Source: Rhodococcus maanshanensis NBRC 100610
Lineage (GTDB): Bacteria > Actinomycetota > Actinomycetes > Mycobacteriales > Mycobacteriaceae
Assembly (NCBI RefSeq): GCF_001894865.1
Contig: NZ_BCXA01000017.1
Span: 1 to 64,000 of the forward strand
Direction of reading: 5' to 3'
Length of the DNA stretch: 64,000 nt
The position numbers were made by a program, and so were the translations under genes. The notes below the pieces were generated by a model. That model made no database searches. It saw only the letters and a program-made list of their open reading frames with translations, and was not told the origin of the DNA. This document shows, one piece after another, positions 15,899 through 26,001 of the stretch; within the stretch, counting starts at the first letter, position 1, and each line of letters starts with the position of its first letter.

Positions 15899-16891
15899 TC
15901 AGCGGCCGATCGCCTCCAGTTGCGGGGTGATCCGGCCGAGCGCGTACCGCAGCGACGCGCTCGACGGGGTGTTGAAGCCGACCACCGTCGGGTAGTCCTC
16001 GACGGCAAGGCCGCCGCTGCCGACCGACGGCAGCGCGGCGAACCCTGGGAGCTTCATCAGGTCGTCTCGGGTGCCGCCGTTGGGCAGCATCACCACCAGG
16101 TCCGCGGTGAGGGCATCGACCCGCTCGGGGCTGAGCAGCAGCCGACCTCCCGTCGCCCCCGCCTCCTCGACGAGGCGCGGCGGCACCGTCATTCCGAGCC
16201 GGGCGAACGTCTGGCTGGCACCGTCCTTCGGGTCGGCGACGACGACCAGCTGGTTGGTCTTGAAGACGAACTGGGACAGCACCGCCGTCTTGCCCTTCAA
16301 TCCCGGCAGCCGCGCGGCGAGCGCGTCGATCTCGCCGTTGGTGGCGGAGATGATCTCCTCGGCCCTGTCCTGCCTGCCGAGGATCCGGCCGAGCGCCGTC
16401 ACCTGGTCCTCCCATGAGTCGACCTGCGCGTCGCCGATCTCGCCGATGGTGGGCGCGATCTTGCTGACGCGGTCGAAGTCGCTCTGGCCGGCCACGAACG
16501 ATCCGAGGATCAGGTCCGGGTCCTGCGCGGCGATCTCCTCCACCGGGAGGGAGGCGCCCAGCTGGCCGAGGACGGCCCGGTCGAGCTCCACCGCCGATGC
16601 GTCAAGCGAGCCCTCCCATGGGTAGAGGCCGCGCTCGTCGCCCCGATCCCCCGCGGCCAGGTAGGCCACCGGTTGCACGCCGAACTCGAGCAGCGCGTCC
16701 AGCCACTGGCTGCCCACAGCCACGATCCGGGTCGGGGTCCCCTCGACCGTGGTGGAACCGAATCTGTGCTCGATCGTCGTCGTCCGATCGGCGCCGTCGT
16801 CGGCACCGGCGTCCGTGCCGCAACCCGCGGTTGCGATCGCCACCACCCCGAGCAGCGTCGCCGCCACCAGCCTCACCGCGCGCACCCACAT
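15899..16891 (-). CDS. Iron-siderophore ABC transporter substrate-binding lipoprotein
   Basis: 330 residues. Lipoprotein signal with lipobox ATAGC near residue 23, then a type III (FhuD/FepB-like) binding fold: RIVAVGSQWLDALLEFGV, the PDLILGSF segment and a long central helix. It would bind a ferric siderophore or heme outside the cell for an importer encoded elsewhere; no permease or ATPase is nearby. An IdeR box lies 14 bases upstream of the start, so it is probably repressed by iron. GTG at 16894 directly before the chosen ATG is an alternative start. Confidence 0.86.
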   Translation of the reverse strand: MWVRAVRLVAATLLGVVAIATAGCGTDAGADDGADRTTTIEHRFGSTTVEGTPTRIVAVGSQWLDALLEFGVQPVAYLAAGDRGDERGLYPWEGSLDASAVELDRAVLGQLGASLPVEEIAAQDPDLILGSFVAGQSDFDRVSKIAPTIGEIGDAQVDSWEDQVTALGRILGRQDRAEEIISATNGEIDALAARLPGLKGKTAVLSQFVFKTNQLVVVADPKDGASQTFARLGMTVPPRLVEEAGATGGRLLLSPERVDALTADLVVMLPNGGTRDDLMKLPGFAALPSVGSGGLAVEDYPTVVGFNTPSSASLRYALGRITPQLEAIGR

Positions 16892-16904
16892 CACCCCTTC
16901 GAAG

Positions 16905-16923
16905 TTAGCGAAGGCTAACCTTC
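16905..16923 (-). promoter_or_regulatory. IdeR/DtxR iron box
   Basis: TTAGCGAAGGCTAACCTTC matches the IdeR consensus TTAGGTTAGGCTAACCTAA at most positions, with a full AGGCTAACCT right half. It lies 14-32 bases upstream of the siderophore-binding lipoprotein gene, over the likely -10 region, so iron-loaded IdeR would repress it. Confidence 0.75.
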
Positions 16924-16954
16924 ACACACTTCGAGGGGTGGCGCCAGGGGTTCG

Positions 16955-17884
16955 TCAGGCGAACCGGCGCAGCAGCCGCTCCGCGTCGGCCGCGATGTTC
17001 CGCACCACCTCGCCCGCGGGACGGGCCGAGTGCACCAGGCCGACCGCCTCACCCGCGTACACCACGCCGAGGTCGGGGTCGCTCGGGTCGTAGGCCTCTG
17101 CGAGGGTCTCCTCGGACCCCTCGGCGCCGTGCCAGGCCTCGGTGAACTCGTTCGCGATCGCCCGGCCGCCCCAGCGGCTCGGCCACGGCTGGCTGCGGGC
17201 CTGGTCGAAGACCGAGGTGTACACGGTGTCGGCGCTGCCCGCCTCGACCACCCGCTCGCGGGCGTAGCCGGGTCCGATGGTCTCCGGGCTGGCCAGCAGG
17301 GCGGTACCGATCAGCGCGCCCTCCGCACCCGCGGCGATCACCGCCGCCAGCCCCCGCCCCGTCCCGATGCCGCCTGCCGCGACCACCGGCAGGTCCGTCG
17401 CGTCGAGCAGTTCCTGCAGCAGCGGCAGGGTGCCGATCTGGCCGGTGTGCCCGCCCGCCTCGCCGCCCTGGGCGATCACCAGATCCACCCCGGCCCGCTC
17501 GGCGACCCGCAGGTCGTCGAGCGTGTTCACCTGGGACACGACCGGGATCCCCGCGGCGTGTACCCGCGGCACGTAGGCTGCCGGGTCGCCGAAGGACAGC
17601 GACACCAGCACCGGCTCCTCCGCCAGCGCCGCGTCGAGCAGGGTGTCGTCGTCGTCGAGTGCCCACGTCATCAGCCCGACGCCGAACCGACCGCCGATGC
17701 GGCGGGCCACCGCCGCCTCCTCGGCCACCCACTGCGGGGTCGCGTACCGCGCCGCGCCGAGCAGCCCGAGGCCGCCCGCCTTGGACACCTCGCCGGTCAG
17801 TTCGCCGCCGGCCCTGCCGCCCATCGGCGCGCCGAGGATCGGCACCTCGATCCGCAGTTCCCTGGTCAGCCAGGTCTCGAGCAT
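16955..17884 (-). CDS. Nitronate monooxygenase family protein
   Basis: 309 residues, TIM-barrel FMN protein. Family marks include VPILGAPMGG at the N-terminus, the phosphate-binding VVAAGGIGTGRGLAAVIAAGAEG segment, and AQGGEAGGHTG with the catalytic-region His. These enzymes oxidise nitronates such as propionate 3-nitronate; enoyl reductase relatives (FabK) share the fold. The ATG at 17884 is preceded by AGGAGAGG. It sits downstream of lepA on the same strand. Substrate not known. Confidence 0.85.
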   Translation of the reverse strand: MLETWLTRELRIEVPILGAPMGGRAGGELTGEVSKAGGLGLLGAARYATPQWVAEEAAVARRIGGRFGVGLMTWALDDDDTLLDAALAEEPVLVSLSFGDPAAYVPRVHAAGIPVVSQVNTLDDLRVAERAGVDLVIAQGGEAGGHTGQIGTLPLLQELLDATDLPVVAAGGIGTGRGLAAVIAAGAEGALIGTALLASPETIGPGYARERVVEAGSADTVYTSVFDQARSQPWPSRWGGRAIANEFTEAWHGAEGSEETLAEAYDPSDPDLGVVYAGEAVGLVHSARPAGEVVRNIAADAERLLRRFA

Positions 17885-17930
17885 GCCGAATCCTCTCCTG
17901 TCGCGGCTACGCCGACTGTGCGCGCGGCGC

Positions 17931-19814
<1,884 letters not shown>

Positions 19815-19815
19815 C

Positions 19816-19831
19816 GACCCGAATTCGGGTC
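19816..19831. promoter_or_regulatory. Perfect 16-bp palindrome before lepA
   Basis: GACCCGAATTCGGGTC is fully self-complementary and begins two bases upstream of the lepA GTG. It could be a hairpin in the lepA leader or an operator. It also lies in the promoter region shared with the divergent PemK-like gene. Confidence 0.5.
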
Positions 19832-19896
19832 ACTGTCACCTCAGAGGATATCCAAGCGGCGCCGGGCTCCGTCGGACGGGCAGATAGGTTGGACAC

Positions 19897-20454
19897 ATGG
19901 CACGAAGCTGGACCTCGATCGGCAAACAACTCGGCGCCCTGGCGATGACCCAGGCACCCCGACTTCTGAAGGAACTGCAGAAGTCGGGCGTCCTTTCCGG
20001 CAAGGCGCGCACCGCGCCGAAACCACAGCGGCAGACCATCACCCCCGGCCGCCCGGTGTCCTCCACCGCGGTGCCGACCGCGCACCGCGCCCGCCGGGTC
20101 GAGTACTCCCCCGACCTCGACGGCCGGGCCGACCCGGGCGAGGTCGTGTGGACCTGGGTGACCTACGAGGAGGACGCCCACCAGGGCAAGGACCGGCCGG
20201 TCCTGGTCGTCGGGCGCGACGGCGACACCCTGCTCGGCCTGATGCTGTCCTCGAACGCCGAGCGCGACGGCGACCGGAACTGGATGGGTGTCGGCTCCGG
20301 TTCGTGGGACAGCGCGGGCCGCCCGAGCTGGGTGCGCCTCGACCGGGTGCTCGACGTCCCCGAGTCCGGCATCCGCCGTGAGGGCGCCATCCTCGATCAG
20401 CGCCGCTTCGAGCAGGTCGCGAGCCGCCTGCGGTCCGACTTCAGCTGGAGCTGA
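19897..20454 (+). CDS. PemK/MazF-like fold protein, conserved next to lepA
   Basis: 185 residues. After a 60-residue basic, low-complexity N-terminus, the C-terminal 125 residues carry a MazF/PemK-like barrel: GEVVWTWVTYEEDAHQGKDRPVLVVGRD and RPSWVRLDRVLDV. Classical toxins are about 110 residues and paired with an antitoxin; none is seen here. The gene is conserved beside lepA in mycobacteria (Rv2405), so a housekeeping role is as likely as toxicity. TAGGTT lies 6 bases before the ATG, so the transcript is probably leaderless. Confidence 0.75.
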   Translation: MARSWTSIGKQLGALAMTQAPRLLKELQKSGVLSGKARTAPKPQRQTITPGRPVSSTAVPTAHRARRVEYSPDLDGRADPGEVVWTWVTYEEDAHQGKDRPVLVVGRDGDTLLGLMLSSNAERDGDRNWMGVGSGSWDSAGRPSWVRLDRVLDVPESGIRREGAILDQRRFEQVASRLRSDFSWS

Positions 20455-20478
20455 GGCCCGCCGGGCCCGCGACGCGGA

Positions 20479-20886
20479 TCAGTTCCCGGCGAACTCGACG
20501 TCCAGCCGCAGCCGATGGGTTCCGTCGGCGTCGACCAACAGCTCGCCGGTCCCGTTGATCCCCGCCAGCTCTCCGGTCCCGCTGGTGGGGACCACCACGA
20601 GCTGGTGATGGGTGCGCTCGGTGCCGTCCGTTGTCGCCATGTGCGCGAAGTTGAAGGTGCCGAGGCGCCCGCCGATCGACCCCTCGAAGGACTCCATCGC
20701 GAGGTAGGTGCCCACGCCGGCCTCCTGGGAGAACGCGGAGGTGAACTGGGTCCGCGAGGTGCCCTCGATGTCGCCGGTGAAGGTCTTGGTCATGTAGGTG
20801 TACCCGACGTCGAGTCCGGTCTGGATCGGCGAGGTGTACTCGGTCGGCTCGAACGAGGTCACGGAGAAGGTGCTGTCTGCCTGCAT
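20479..20886 (-). CDS. DUF3224 family protein
   Basis: 134 residues, predicted all-beta. It has the DUF3224 (lipocalin-like/allene oxide cyclase-like) layout: FTGDIEGTSRTQFT, AYLAMESFEGSIGGRLGTF, and a late GTGELAGINGTGEL strand pair. The function is unknown. The ATG at 20886 follows TACCCT by 6 bases (leaderless promoter), which rules against the upstream in-frame start. It converges with the PemK-like gene. Confidence 0.8.
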   Translation of the reverse strand: MQADSTFSVTSFEPTEYTSPIQTGLDVGYTYMTKTFTGDIEGTSRTQFTSAFSQEAGVGTYLAMESFEGSIGGRLGTFNFAHMATTDGTERTHHQLVVVPTSGTGELAGINGTGELLVDADGTHRLRLDVEFAGN

Positions 20887-20953
20887 GAGACGAGGGTAGG
20901 ACCGGCCCCCGACACCGCGATTGAACAAACGCGACGTCACGACACAGACGAAA

Positions 20954-20984
20954 GGACCCCCGGCGCGATCCGCGCCGGGGGTCC
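20954..20984 (-). terminator. Terminator after the aquaporin gene
   Basis: A perfect 14-bp stem (20954-20967 with 20971-20984), loop ATC, starting 23 bases after the aquaporin stop. On the minus strand it is followed by TTTCGTC. Confidence 0.82.
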
Positions 20985-21007
20985 CTCGGACCGTGTTGTC
21001 CGGACCG

Positions 21008-21784
21008 TTAGATGTTGATCCGGTCGTATCGACCGAACACCCCGCGGTAGGCCAGCGCGCCGAGGGCGCCGCCGATCAGCGGGAACACGATGAACGCCCA
21101 CAGCTGGCCGAGCGCGCCGTCCTGGTAGGGCGCCACCGCGATGCTGCGGGCCGGGTTCACCGAGGTGTTGTCGATCGGGATCGACACCAGGTGGATCACC
21201 GCAAGGGTGAAACCGATGGAGATGCCGGCCAGCGGCACGTCCGAGATCTGGTCCGTCGAGGCCATGACCACGAACACCAGCAGCGCGGTGAGGAGCACCT
21301 CGATGACGATCATCGCGGCGAGGCCGTAGCCGTTCTCCAGCACCCCGATGCCGAGTGGCCCCTTGATCGCCGACGGGCTGTGCGCTCCCCACCCGTTCGC
21401 GCCGAGCCCCGCCGAGGCGCGGTTGTAGGAGGGCAGCGACTTGGCCACCGAATAGAGGACGACGCCCGCGAGCACGCCGCCGAGCAACTGGGCCACCACG
21501 TACAGACCGGCCTTGGCTGCGGCGATCCGGCCGAGCAGGAAATGCCCGAAGGTGACGGCCGGGTTCACGTGGCAACCCGAGATGGGTCCGATCGAGTAGA
21601 CGAGGAACAGCAGGGTGAGGCCGAACGCCAGGGCGACGCCCAGGTTGCCGACCTTGTCGCCCGCGATCACCGCGGTGCCAACGGAGGCGAACACCAAGAC
21701 AAACGTGCCGATGCCCTCGGCGATGTATTTCTTGGCGTCCGAGATCGGTTCCTTCTCGGCGATTTCCTGCGCAGTTGGAGACAT
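21008..21784 (-). CDS. aqpZ: MIP-family aquaporin
   Basis: 258 residues with six membrane helices and both half-helix signatures, HVNPAV (first NPA) and SVNPARS (second). The Arg after the second NPA fits the selectivity filter. Likely a water channel of the AqpZ type; glycerol transport is less likely because GlpF-specific residues are not seen. The N-terminus is slightly long and polar. AAGGTGG lies 3 bases before the ATG. Its own terminator follows. Confidence 0.9.
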   Translation of the reverse strand: MSPTAQEIAEKEPISDAKKYIAEGIGTFVLVFASVGTAVIAGDKVGNLGVALAFGLTLLFLVYSIGPISGCHVNPAVTFGHFLLGRIAAAKAGLYVVAQLLGGVLAGVVLYSVAKSLPSYNRASAGLGANGWGAHSPSAIKGPLGIGVLENGYGLAAMIVIEVLLTALLVFVVMASTDQISDVPLAGISIGFTLAVIHLVSIPIDNTSVNPARSIAVAPYQDGALGQLWAFIVFPLIGGALGALAYRGVFGRYDRINI

Positions 21785-21900
21785 GTGCCACCTTCGATTA
21801 GATCGGTTCAGGGCGTATCACAAGGACTCGGGCCGGACGCTACGCGAGGCCGGTACCCTGCACAACGACATCGAGGCCGTTTCGGGGAACGCATGCCGGT

Positions 21901-21930
21901 TTGGGTTCACAGCGGCATCCCTGGTAATCT
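21901..21930 (+). promoter_or_regulatory. Probable rpsT promoter
   Basis: TTGGGT (21901-21906) and TAATCT (21925-21930) with an 18-base spacer, about 70 bases before the rpsT GTG. The rest of the 218-base gap between aqpZ and rpsT holds no gene that I can see. Confidence 0.5.
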
Positions 21931-22002
21931 CGACCGTCGGCGCCCAAGTGCGCCCAAAGCTTCTTAGACAAGAAACCGAGCGAAAACGACAGGATTCTAC
22001 GC

Positions 22003-22263
22003 GTGGCCAACATCAAGTCCCAGGTGAAGCGGATCGCTACCAACGAGCGCCAGCGACTGCGCAACCAGTCGGTGAAGTCCTCGCTGCGTACCGCGATCCG
22101 TTCCTTCCGTGAGGCTGCGTCCTCGGGCGACAAGGCGAAGGCCGACGAGCTCCTCCTGGTCGCGAGCCGCAAGCTCGACAAGGCAGCCAGCAAGGGCGTC
22201 ATCCACGCCAACCAGGCCGCCAACAAGAAGTCGGCCCTCGCGCTGGCCGCCAACAAGCTCTGA
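22003..22263 (+). CDS. rpsT: 30S ribosomal protein S20
   Basis: 86 residues, highly basic, starting [18 protein letters not shown] and ending [15 protein letters not shown], the standard S20 form. It binds 16S rRNA in the small subunit body. GTG start with AGGA upstream. Single-gene unit with its own terminator. Confidence 0.97.
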   Translation: MANIKSQVKRIATNERQRLRNQSVKSSLRTAIRSFREAASSGDKAKADELLLVASRKLDKAASKGVIHANQAANKKSALALAANKL

Positions 22264-22281
22264 CGTAAACCGTCTCGCAAG

Positions 22282-22311
22282 AACCGCCCGGTCCACGACC
22301 GGGCGGTTTTT
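22282..22311 (+). terminator. Intrinsic terminator of rpsT
   Basis: An 11-bp stem AACCGCCCGGT/ACCGGGCGGTT (22282-22292, 22298-22308) with a 5-base loop and a T run ending TTTTT. Confidence 0.93.
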
Positions 22312-22323
22312 CGCGTTCCCGCG

Positions 22324-23097
22324 TCAGGGCCTGCGGGCGTTGACGAACTGGGTGACCCCGCGGATCTGCTGCGCCACGTCGACCAGGCCCGCCGCGGCGA
22401 ACGCGTCCGGCAGGGTCGCGCGGTCGTACATGCGCACGCCGAGGGTGCCCGCCGCCAACCCGAGCGCCGACCGCAGCAGCGGGTGCTCGCGGCCGTAGCT
22501 GGTCATCACCGCGATCCGGCCGCCAGGCGCGAGCACACGGACCATCTCGTCGACGACGGTCATCGGTTCCGGGACGAGGTAGAGCGCGGCGTAGCAGCAG
22601 ACGGCATCGAAAGTCCCGTCGTCGAACGGCAACCGCCTGGCATCTCCGCGAACGTAGGCGGCGTGCGGGCCGCGGCCCGTGCGCACCGCCTGATCCAGCA
22701 TGTGCCGCGAGATGTCGAACCCGACCGCGATGCCCTCCCCGGCGAGTCGCTCGCCGAAGTAGCGGGTGAAGTTGCCCGGCCCGCACGCCACATCGAGGAC
22801 CCGCTGCTCACCGCCGAGGCCGAGGTCGGCGGCCGCCTTCGCTCGCTCGCCGCCCGCCGACAGTCCGTTGGCCCCCATCACGGCGGTCCAGACCGGACGC
22901 CAGGCCCGCTCGTACACGGCGGCGACGAGTCGATTGTTCATCGCATGCTGGGCCGCCGTCGGTCGCGGCGAGCCCTCGTCCCGGAGCAGGTCGAGATAGC
23001 CCGCGTCGGTGCGCGCGGACGCACGTAGCTCGTCCGGACGGAGCAGTGCGCGCGCCCGCTCGAGCGCACGCTCGCCGTCGTCGGGCGCGGGACTCAC
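22324..23097 (-). CDS. Class I SAM-dependent methyltransferase
   Basis: 257 residues. Motif [16 protein letters not shown] near residue 100, acidic VGFDIS, motif [17 protein letters not shown], and a post-motif [10 protein letters not shown]. The first 85 residues are helical, like the Rv-type menaquinone/ubiquinone-like methyltransferases. Substrate unknown. The GTG start overlaps the holA stop (GTGA), so it is cotranslated with the DNA polymerase delta subunit, though no functional link is known. Confidence 0.85.
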   Translation of the reverse strand: MSPAPDDGERALERARALLRPDELRASARTDAGYLDLLRDEGSPRPTAAQHAMNNRLVAAVYERAWRPVWTAVMGANGLSAGGERAKAAADLGLGGEQRVLDVACGPGNFTRYFGERLAGEGIAVGFDISRHMLDQAVRTGRGPHAAYVRGDARRLPFDDGTFDAVCCYAALYLVPEPMTVVDEMVRVLAPGGRIAVMTSYGREHPLLRSALGLAAGTLGVRMYDRATLPDAFAAAGLVDVAQQIRGVTQFVNARRP

Positions 23098-24068
23098 CGG
23101 TACAGCTCGGCGACGCGGCGAACCGCGAACTCCACGGCGTAGTCCGGGTCCGCGGCCGCGCCCTTGACGTCGGCATTGAGCTGGGCGACGACACCGAGCG
23201 CCTCACCGATGGACTCGGTACCCCAGCCGCGCGCCTGCCCCTGCGCCTTCTTGATCTTCCAGGGCGGCATGCCCAGCTCGGATGCCATCCGGAACGGGTC
23301 GCCGCGGCCGGCGGAGCCCACCCGGGCGACGGTGTGGACGGCGTCGGCAAGGGCGTCGGCGAGCAGCACGTGCGGGACACCCCGCAGCATGGCCCACCGC
23401 AGCGCCTCCATCGCGCCGGTCCGGTCGCCCGAGACCGCCAGCTCGGCCACGTCGAAGCCCGAGACCTCGGCCTTGCCCGTGTAGTACTTCTGCACGGCGG
23501 CCGCGTCGATCAGTCCGCCGGTGTCGGCGGCGAGCTGCGAGCAGGCCGCGGCCAGCTCGCGCAGGTCGGACCCGACCGCGTCGATCACCGCCTGGATGAC
23601 CTCCGGCGAGACCCGGACGCCCGCGGCGCGGAACTCGCCACGCACGAAATCGGCGCGCTCGCCCTGCTTGCTGAGCTTGGCGCAGTCGTGCACGACGGCG
23701 CCGGACTTCTGCAACGCCCCCACCATCGCCTTGGCGCGGCCGCCACCGGAATGCAGGATCACCAGTACGAATCCCTCGGGGGGTGCGGCCGCGGCATCGA
23801 GGACCAGCGCGACCGAGTCCTTGCCCGCCTCGGCGGCGGCCTCGAGCACGATCACCCGGTCCTCGGCGAACAGCGAGGGGCTGAGCAGCTCGGCGAACTC
23901 CGCGACGCTCACGTCACCCGCCCGGAGCCTGGTCACGGGCAGCTCCTCGGCGTTCGCCGAGTTCGCCCTGACCGCGGAGACGATGCCTGCGACCGCGCGA
24001 TCGATCAGCAGTTCCTCGTCACCGAGTACCAGGTGGAGCGGCGCGGGAGCGGGGGATGCGGGACTCAC
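23094..24068 (-). CDS. holA: DNA polymerase III subunit delta
   Basis: 324 residues. The clamp-loader delta subunit, opening the beta clamp at replication forks. The N-terminal strand [15 protein letters not shown] is the HolA signature, and the C-terminal collar helices include [20 protein letters not shown] at 24068 (reading [16 protein letters not shown]) is chosen since the frame upstream is arginine-rich and not family-like. Located between rpsT and comEC as in M. tuberculosis. Confidence 0.9.
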   Translation of the reverse strand: MSPASPAPAPLHLVLGDEELLIDRAVAGIVSAVRANSANAEELPVTRLRAGDVSVAEFAELLSPSLFAEDRVIVLEAAAEAGKDSVALVLDAAAAPPEGFVLVILHSGGGRAKAMVGALQKSGAVVHDCAKLSKQGERADFVRGEFRAAGVRVSPEVIQAVIDAVGSDLRELAAACSQLAADTGGLIDAAAVQKYYTGKAEVSGFDVAELAVSGDRTGAMEALRWAMLRGVPHVLLADALADAVHTVARVGSAGRGDPFRMASELGMPPWKIKKAQGQARGWGTESIGEALGVVAQLNADVKGAAADPDYAVEFAVRRVAELYR

Positions 24069-24146
24069 CCGACGATGGTCCCACGATGCGCCGACACCGC
24101 GCGGCGCGGAGTCGTACCTGCGCCTGCCGCGAACCCGACCCGGGTC

Positions 24147-24175
24147 TTGCATGGGACGCGGAGTCTCAGTAAATT
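24147..24175 (+). promoter_or_regulatory. Promoter of the AurF-like gene
   Basis: TTGCAT (24147-24152), a 17-base spacer, and TAAATT (24170-24175): a good match to a vegetative promoter. The -10 is embedded in CTCA-N6-TGAG (24165-24178), a possible operator half-site pair for the nearby TetR protein. Confidence 0.65.
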
Positions 24176-24255
24176 GAGGCGGCACCACGGAGCCGGTCAG
24201 GCCCGGACGCACGCACTCGCCGAACCGCACCGAACCACGACCAGGGAGACCATCG

Positions 24256-25254
24256 ATGGCGACGTCAACGACACCCCCAGCCGAGTTGCTCGATCCCGCC
24301 TATCGCGAACTGCTGCAGACGCTTTCCGAGGGATCCGTCCACCGCCGCTTCGATCCCTATCTCGATATCGATTGGGATGCACCGGAATTCGCCATCGACC
24401 CGGCAGATCCGCGCTGGGTCCTCTCCCCCGAGATCGATCCGCTCGGCGCCACCCGCTGGTATCGGGAGCAGCCGCTGGAACGACAGATCGCGATCGGGAG
24501 GTGGCGCCAGGCGAACTCGGTCAAGGTCGGCGCGGCATTCGAGAGCATCCTGATCCGCGGAATGATGCAGTACATCATGAAGCTGCCCAACCGGTCGCCG
24601 GAGTTCCGCTACTGCCTCCACGAGATGACCGAGGAGTGCAACCACATCCAGATGTTCCAGGAGCTCGTCAACCGGATCGGGGTCGACGTCCCCGGCATGC
24701 GGCGACCCTTCCGCGCGCTGTCCCCGTTCATCGGGGTGGCAGGCGGCTACGCGCACGTGATCCTCTTCATCGGCATCCTCGGCGGCGAGGAGCCGATCGA
24801 CCACTACCAGAAGGCGTTGATCCGCGAAGGGGCGAACATCCCGCCCGCGATGCTGCGCACCATGGAGATCCACATCGCCGAGGAGGCGCGGCACATCTCC
24901 TTCGCCAACGAGTTCCTCAAGGCCCACGTCGGCACGATGAGCGCCGCCTCCAAGGCCGTGTGCGCGGTGAGCTTCCCCCTCGCCATGCGCTGGCTCGCCG
25001 GCGAGATCATGACCCCGCCAAAGGCATTCGCCAAGGAGTTCGGGATCCCGCGCGCGGTGATGAAGGAGGCGTTCTGGCGCAGCGAGCACTCCCGCGCCAT
25101 CCTGCGGGGCTACTTCGGCGACATGCGCGCGCTCGCCGAGGAACTGGGCCTGATGAACGCGGTCACGACGCGGTTGTGGCGGCGGCTGCACATCGACGGA
25201 CCGCCCTCTCGCTACCGCAGCGAGCCCGACCGTCAGGCCCGGCAGGCCGCCTGA
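24256..25254 (+). CDS. AurF-family diiron oxygenase-like protein
   Basis: 332 residues. Two diiron ligand clusters are seen: [12 protein letters not shown] (E-x6-H type) near residue 124 and [17 protein letters not shown] near residue 210, with an earlier Glu in [10 protein letters not shown]. This is the pattern of AurF and CmlI, non-heme diiron enzymes that oxidise aryl amines to nitro groups. Paralogues in Mycobacteriales have unknown substrates. AGGGAG precedes the ATG, and a good promoter lies 80 bases upstream. Its 3' end overlaps a convergent tetR gene by 22 bases, suggesting local regulation. Confidence 0.82.
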   Translation: MATSTTPPAELLDPAYRELLQTLSEGSVHRRFDPYLDIDWDAPEFAIDPADPRWVLSPEIDPLGATRWYREQPLERQIAIGRWRQANSVKVGAAFESILIRGMMQYIMKLPNRSPEFRYCLHEMTEECNHIQMFQELVNRIGVDVPGMRRPFRALSPFIGVAGGYAHVILFIGILGGEEPIDHYQKALIREGANIPPAMLRTMEIHIAEEARHISFANEFLKAHVGTMSAASKAVCAVSFPLAMRWLAGEIMTPPKAFAKEFGIPRAVMKEAFWRSEHSRAILRGYFGDMRALAEELGLMNAVTTRLWRRLHIDGPPSRYRSEPDRQARQAA

Positions 25255-25970
25255 CCCGACAGCTGCGCGATGACCGCGGACAGCTCCGCCGTCGGGTCGA
25301 CGGTCACGCCCGCCGAGCGCGCGGCGCCGTCCAGCACGAACCAGGCCAGCCTCGCGAGGTCGGCCACGATCTCCGACCGGTCCCGCGTGGGCTCGGGATC
25401 GCCGACCCATTGCGTCAGGGTGCCCTCGACCATGGTCACCACCGCGAACGGCACGGCGTCGAAGGCGCTGTCGTCGACGTCGATGAGCGTGGCGATCGAC
25501 GAGATGAGCTCCCTGGCCCGGTCCGACATCCGCACCTTCAGACCGCTCACCGCGTCGATGTCCGCACCGACGGCGATCGGCCCGGTGCGGGCGAACTCGT
25601 TCAGGCGCGGGTGGTCGGTCATCCAGTCCGCCACGGCGCGAATGGTCCGGACGAGGATCTCCTCGACCGACCCGGTGGAGATGTCGAGTTGGGCATCCAG
25701 GGTGCGGGAGAACTCGTCGACGAGATACGCCCGTACCCGGCAATCCAGGTCCTCGCGGCCGTCGAACTGTCGGTACACCACCGACTTGGCGAGCCCGGCA
25801 CGAGTCGCGATCTGCTGCACCGGGATCTCCGCGCCCGCCGGGCTCTCCTCGAGCATCGCGACCGCCGCCTCGAGGATCCGCGTCTGCCGCTCGAGATTGT
25901 GTTGCTCCCAGCGGGCCTCGTGCCCACTGGCGGAGCGAGACTCCTCGGACCGCTTCGCGGTGATCGACAT
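25233..25970 (-). CDS. TetR-family transcriptional regulator
   Basis: 245 residues. The N-terminal HTH is RILEAAVAMLEESPAGAEIPVQQIATRAGLAKSVVYRQFDGREDL in pieces: IATRAGLAKSVVYRQF is the recognition part near residues 54-69. A variable ligand domain follows. TAGACT lies 6 bases before the ATG, giving a leaderless promoter of its own between comEC and itself. The likely target is the AurF-like gene converging on it, or itself; this is inferred from position. Confidence 0.85.
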   Translation of the reverse strand: MSITAKRSEESRSASGHEARWEQHNLERQTRILEAAVAMLEESPAGAEIPVQQIATRAGLAKSVVYRQFDGREDLDCRVRAYLVDEFSRTLDAQLDISTGSVEEILVRTIRAVADWMTDHPRLNEFARTGPIAVGADIDAVSGLKVRMSDRARELISSIATLIDVDDSAFDAVPFAVVTMVEGTLTQWVGDPEPTRDRSEIVADLARLAWFVLDGAARSAGVTVDPTAELSAVIAQLSGQAACRA

Positions 25971-26001
25971 GGGCCGAGTCTAACGATCGGGGGCCAGGTC
26001 A

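Noticed and set aside
19897-20454. A complete toxin-antitoxin operon
   Set aside because: No antitoxin-like gene lies upstream or downstream; only the PemK-like fold is present.
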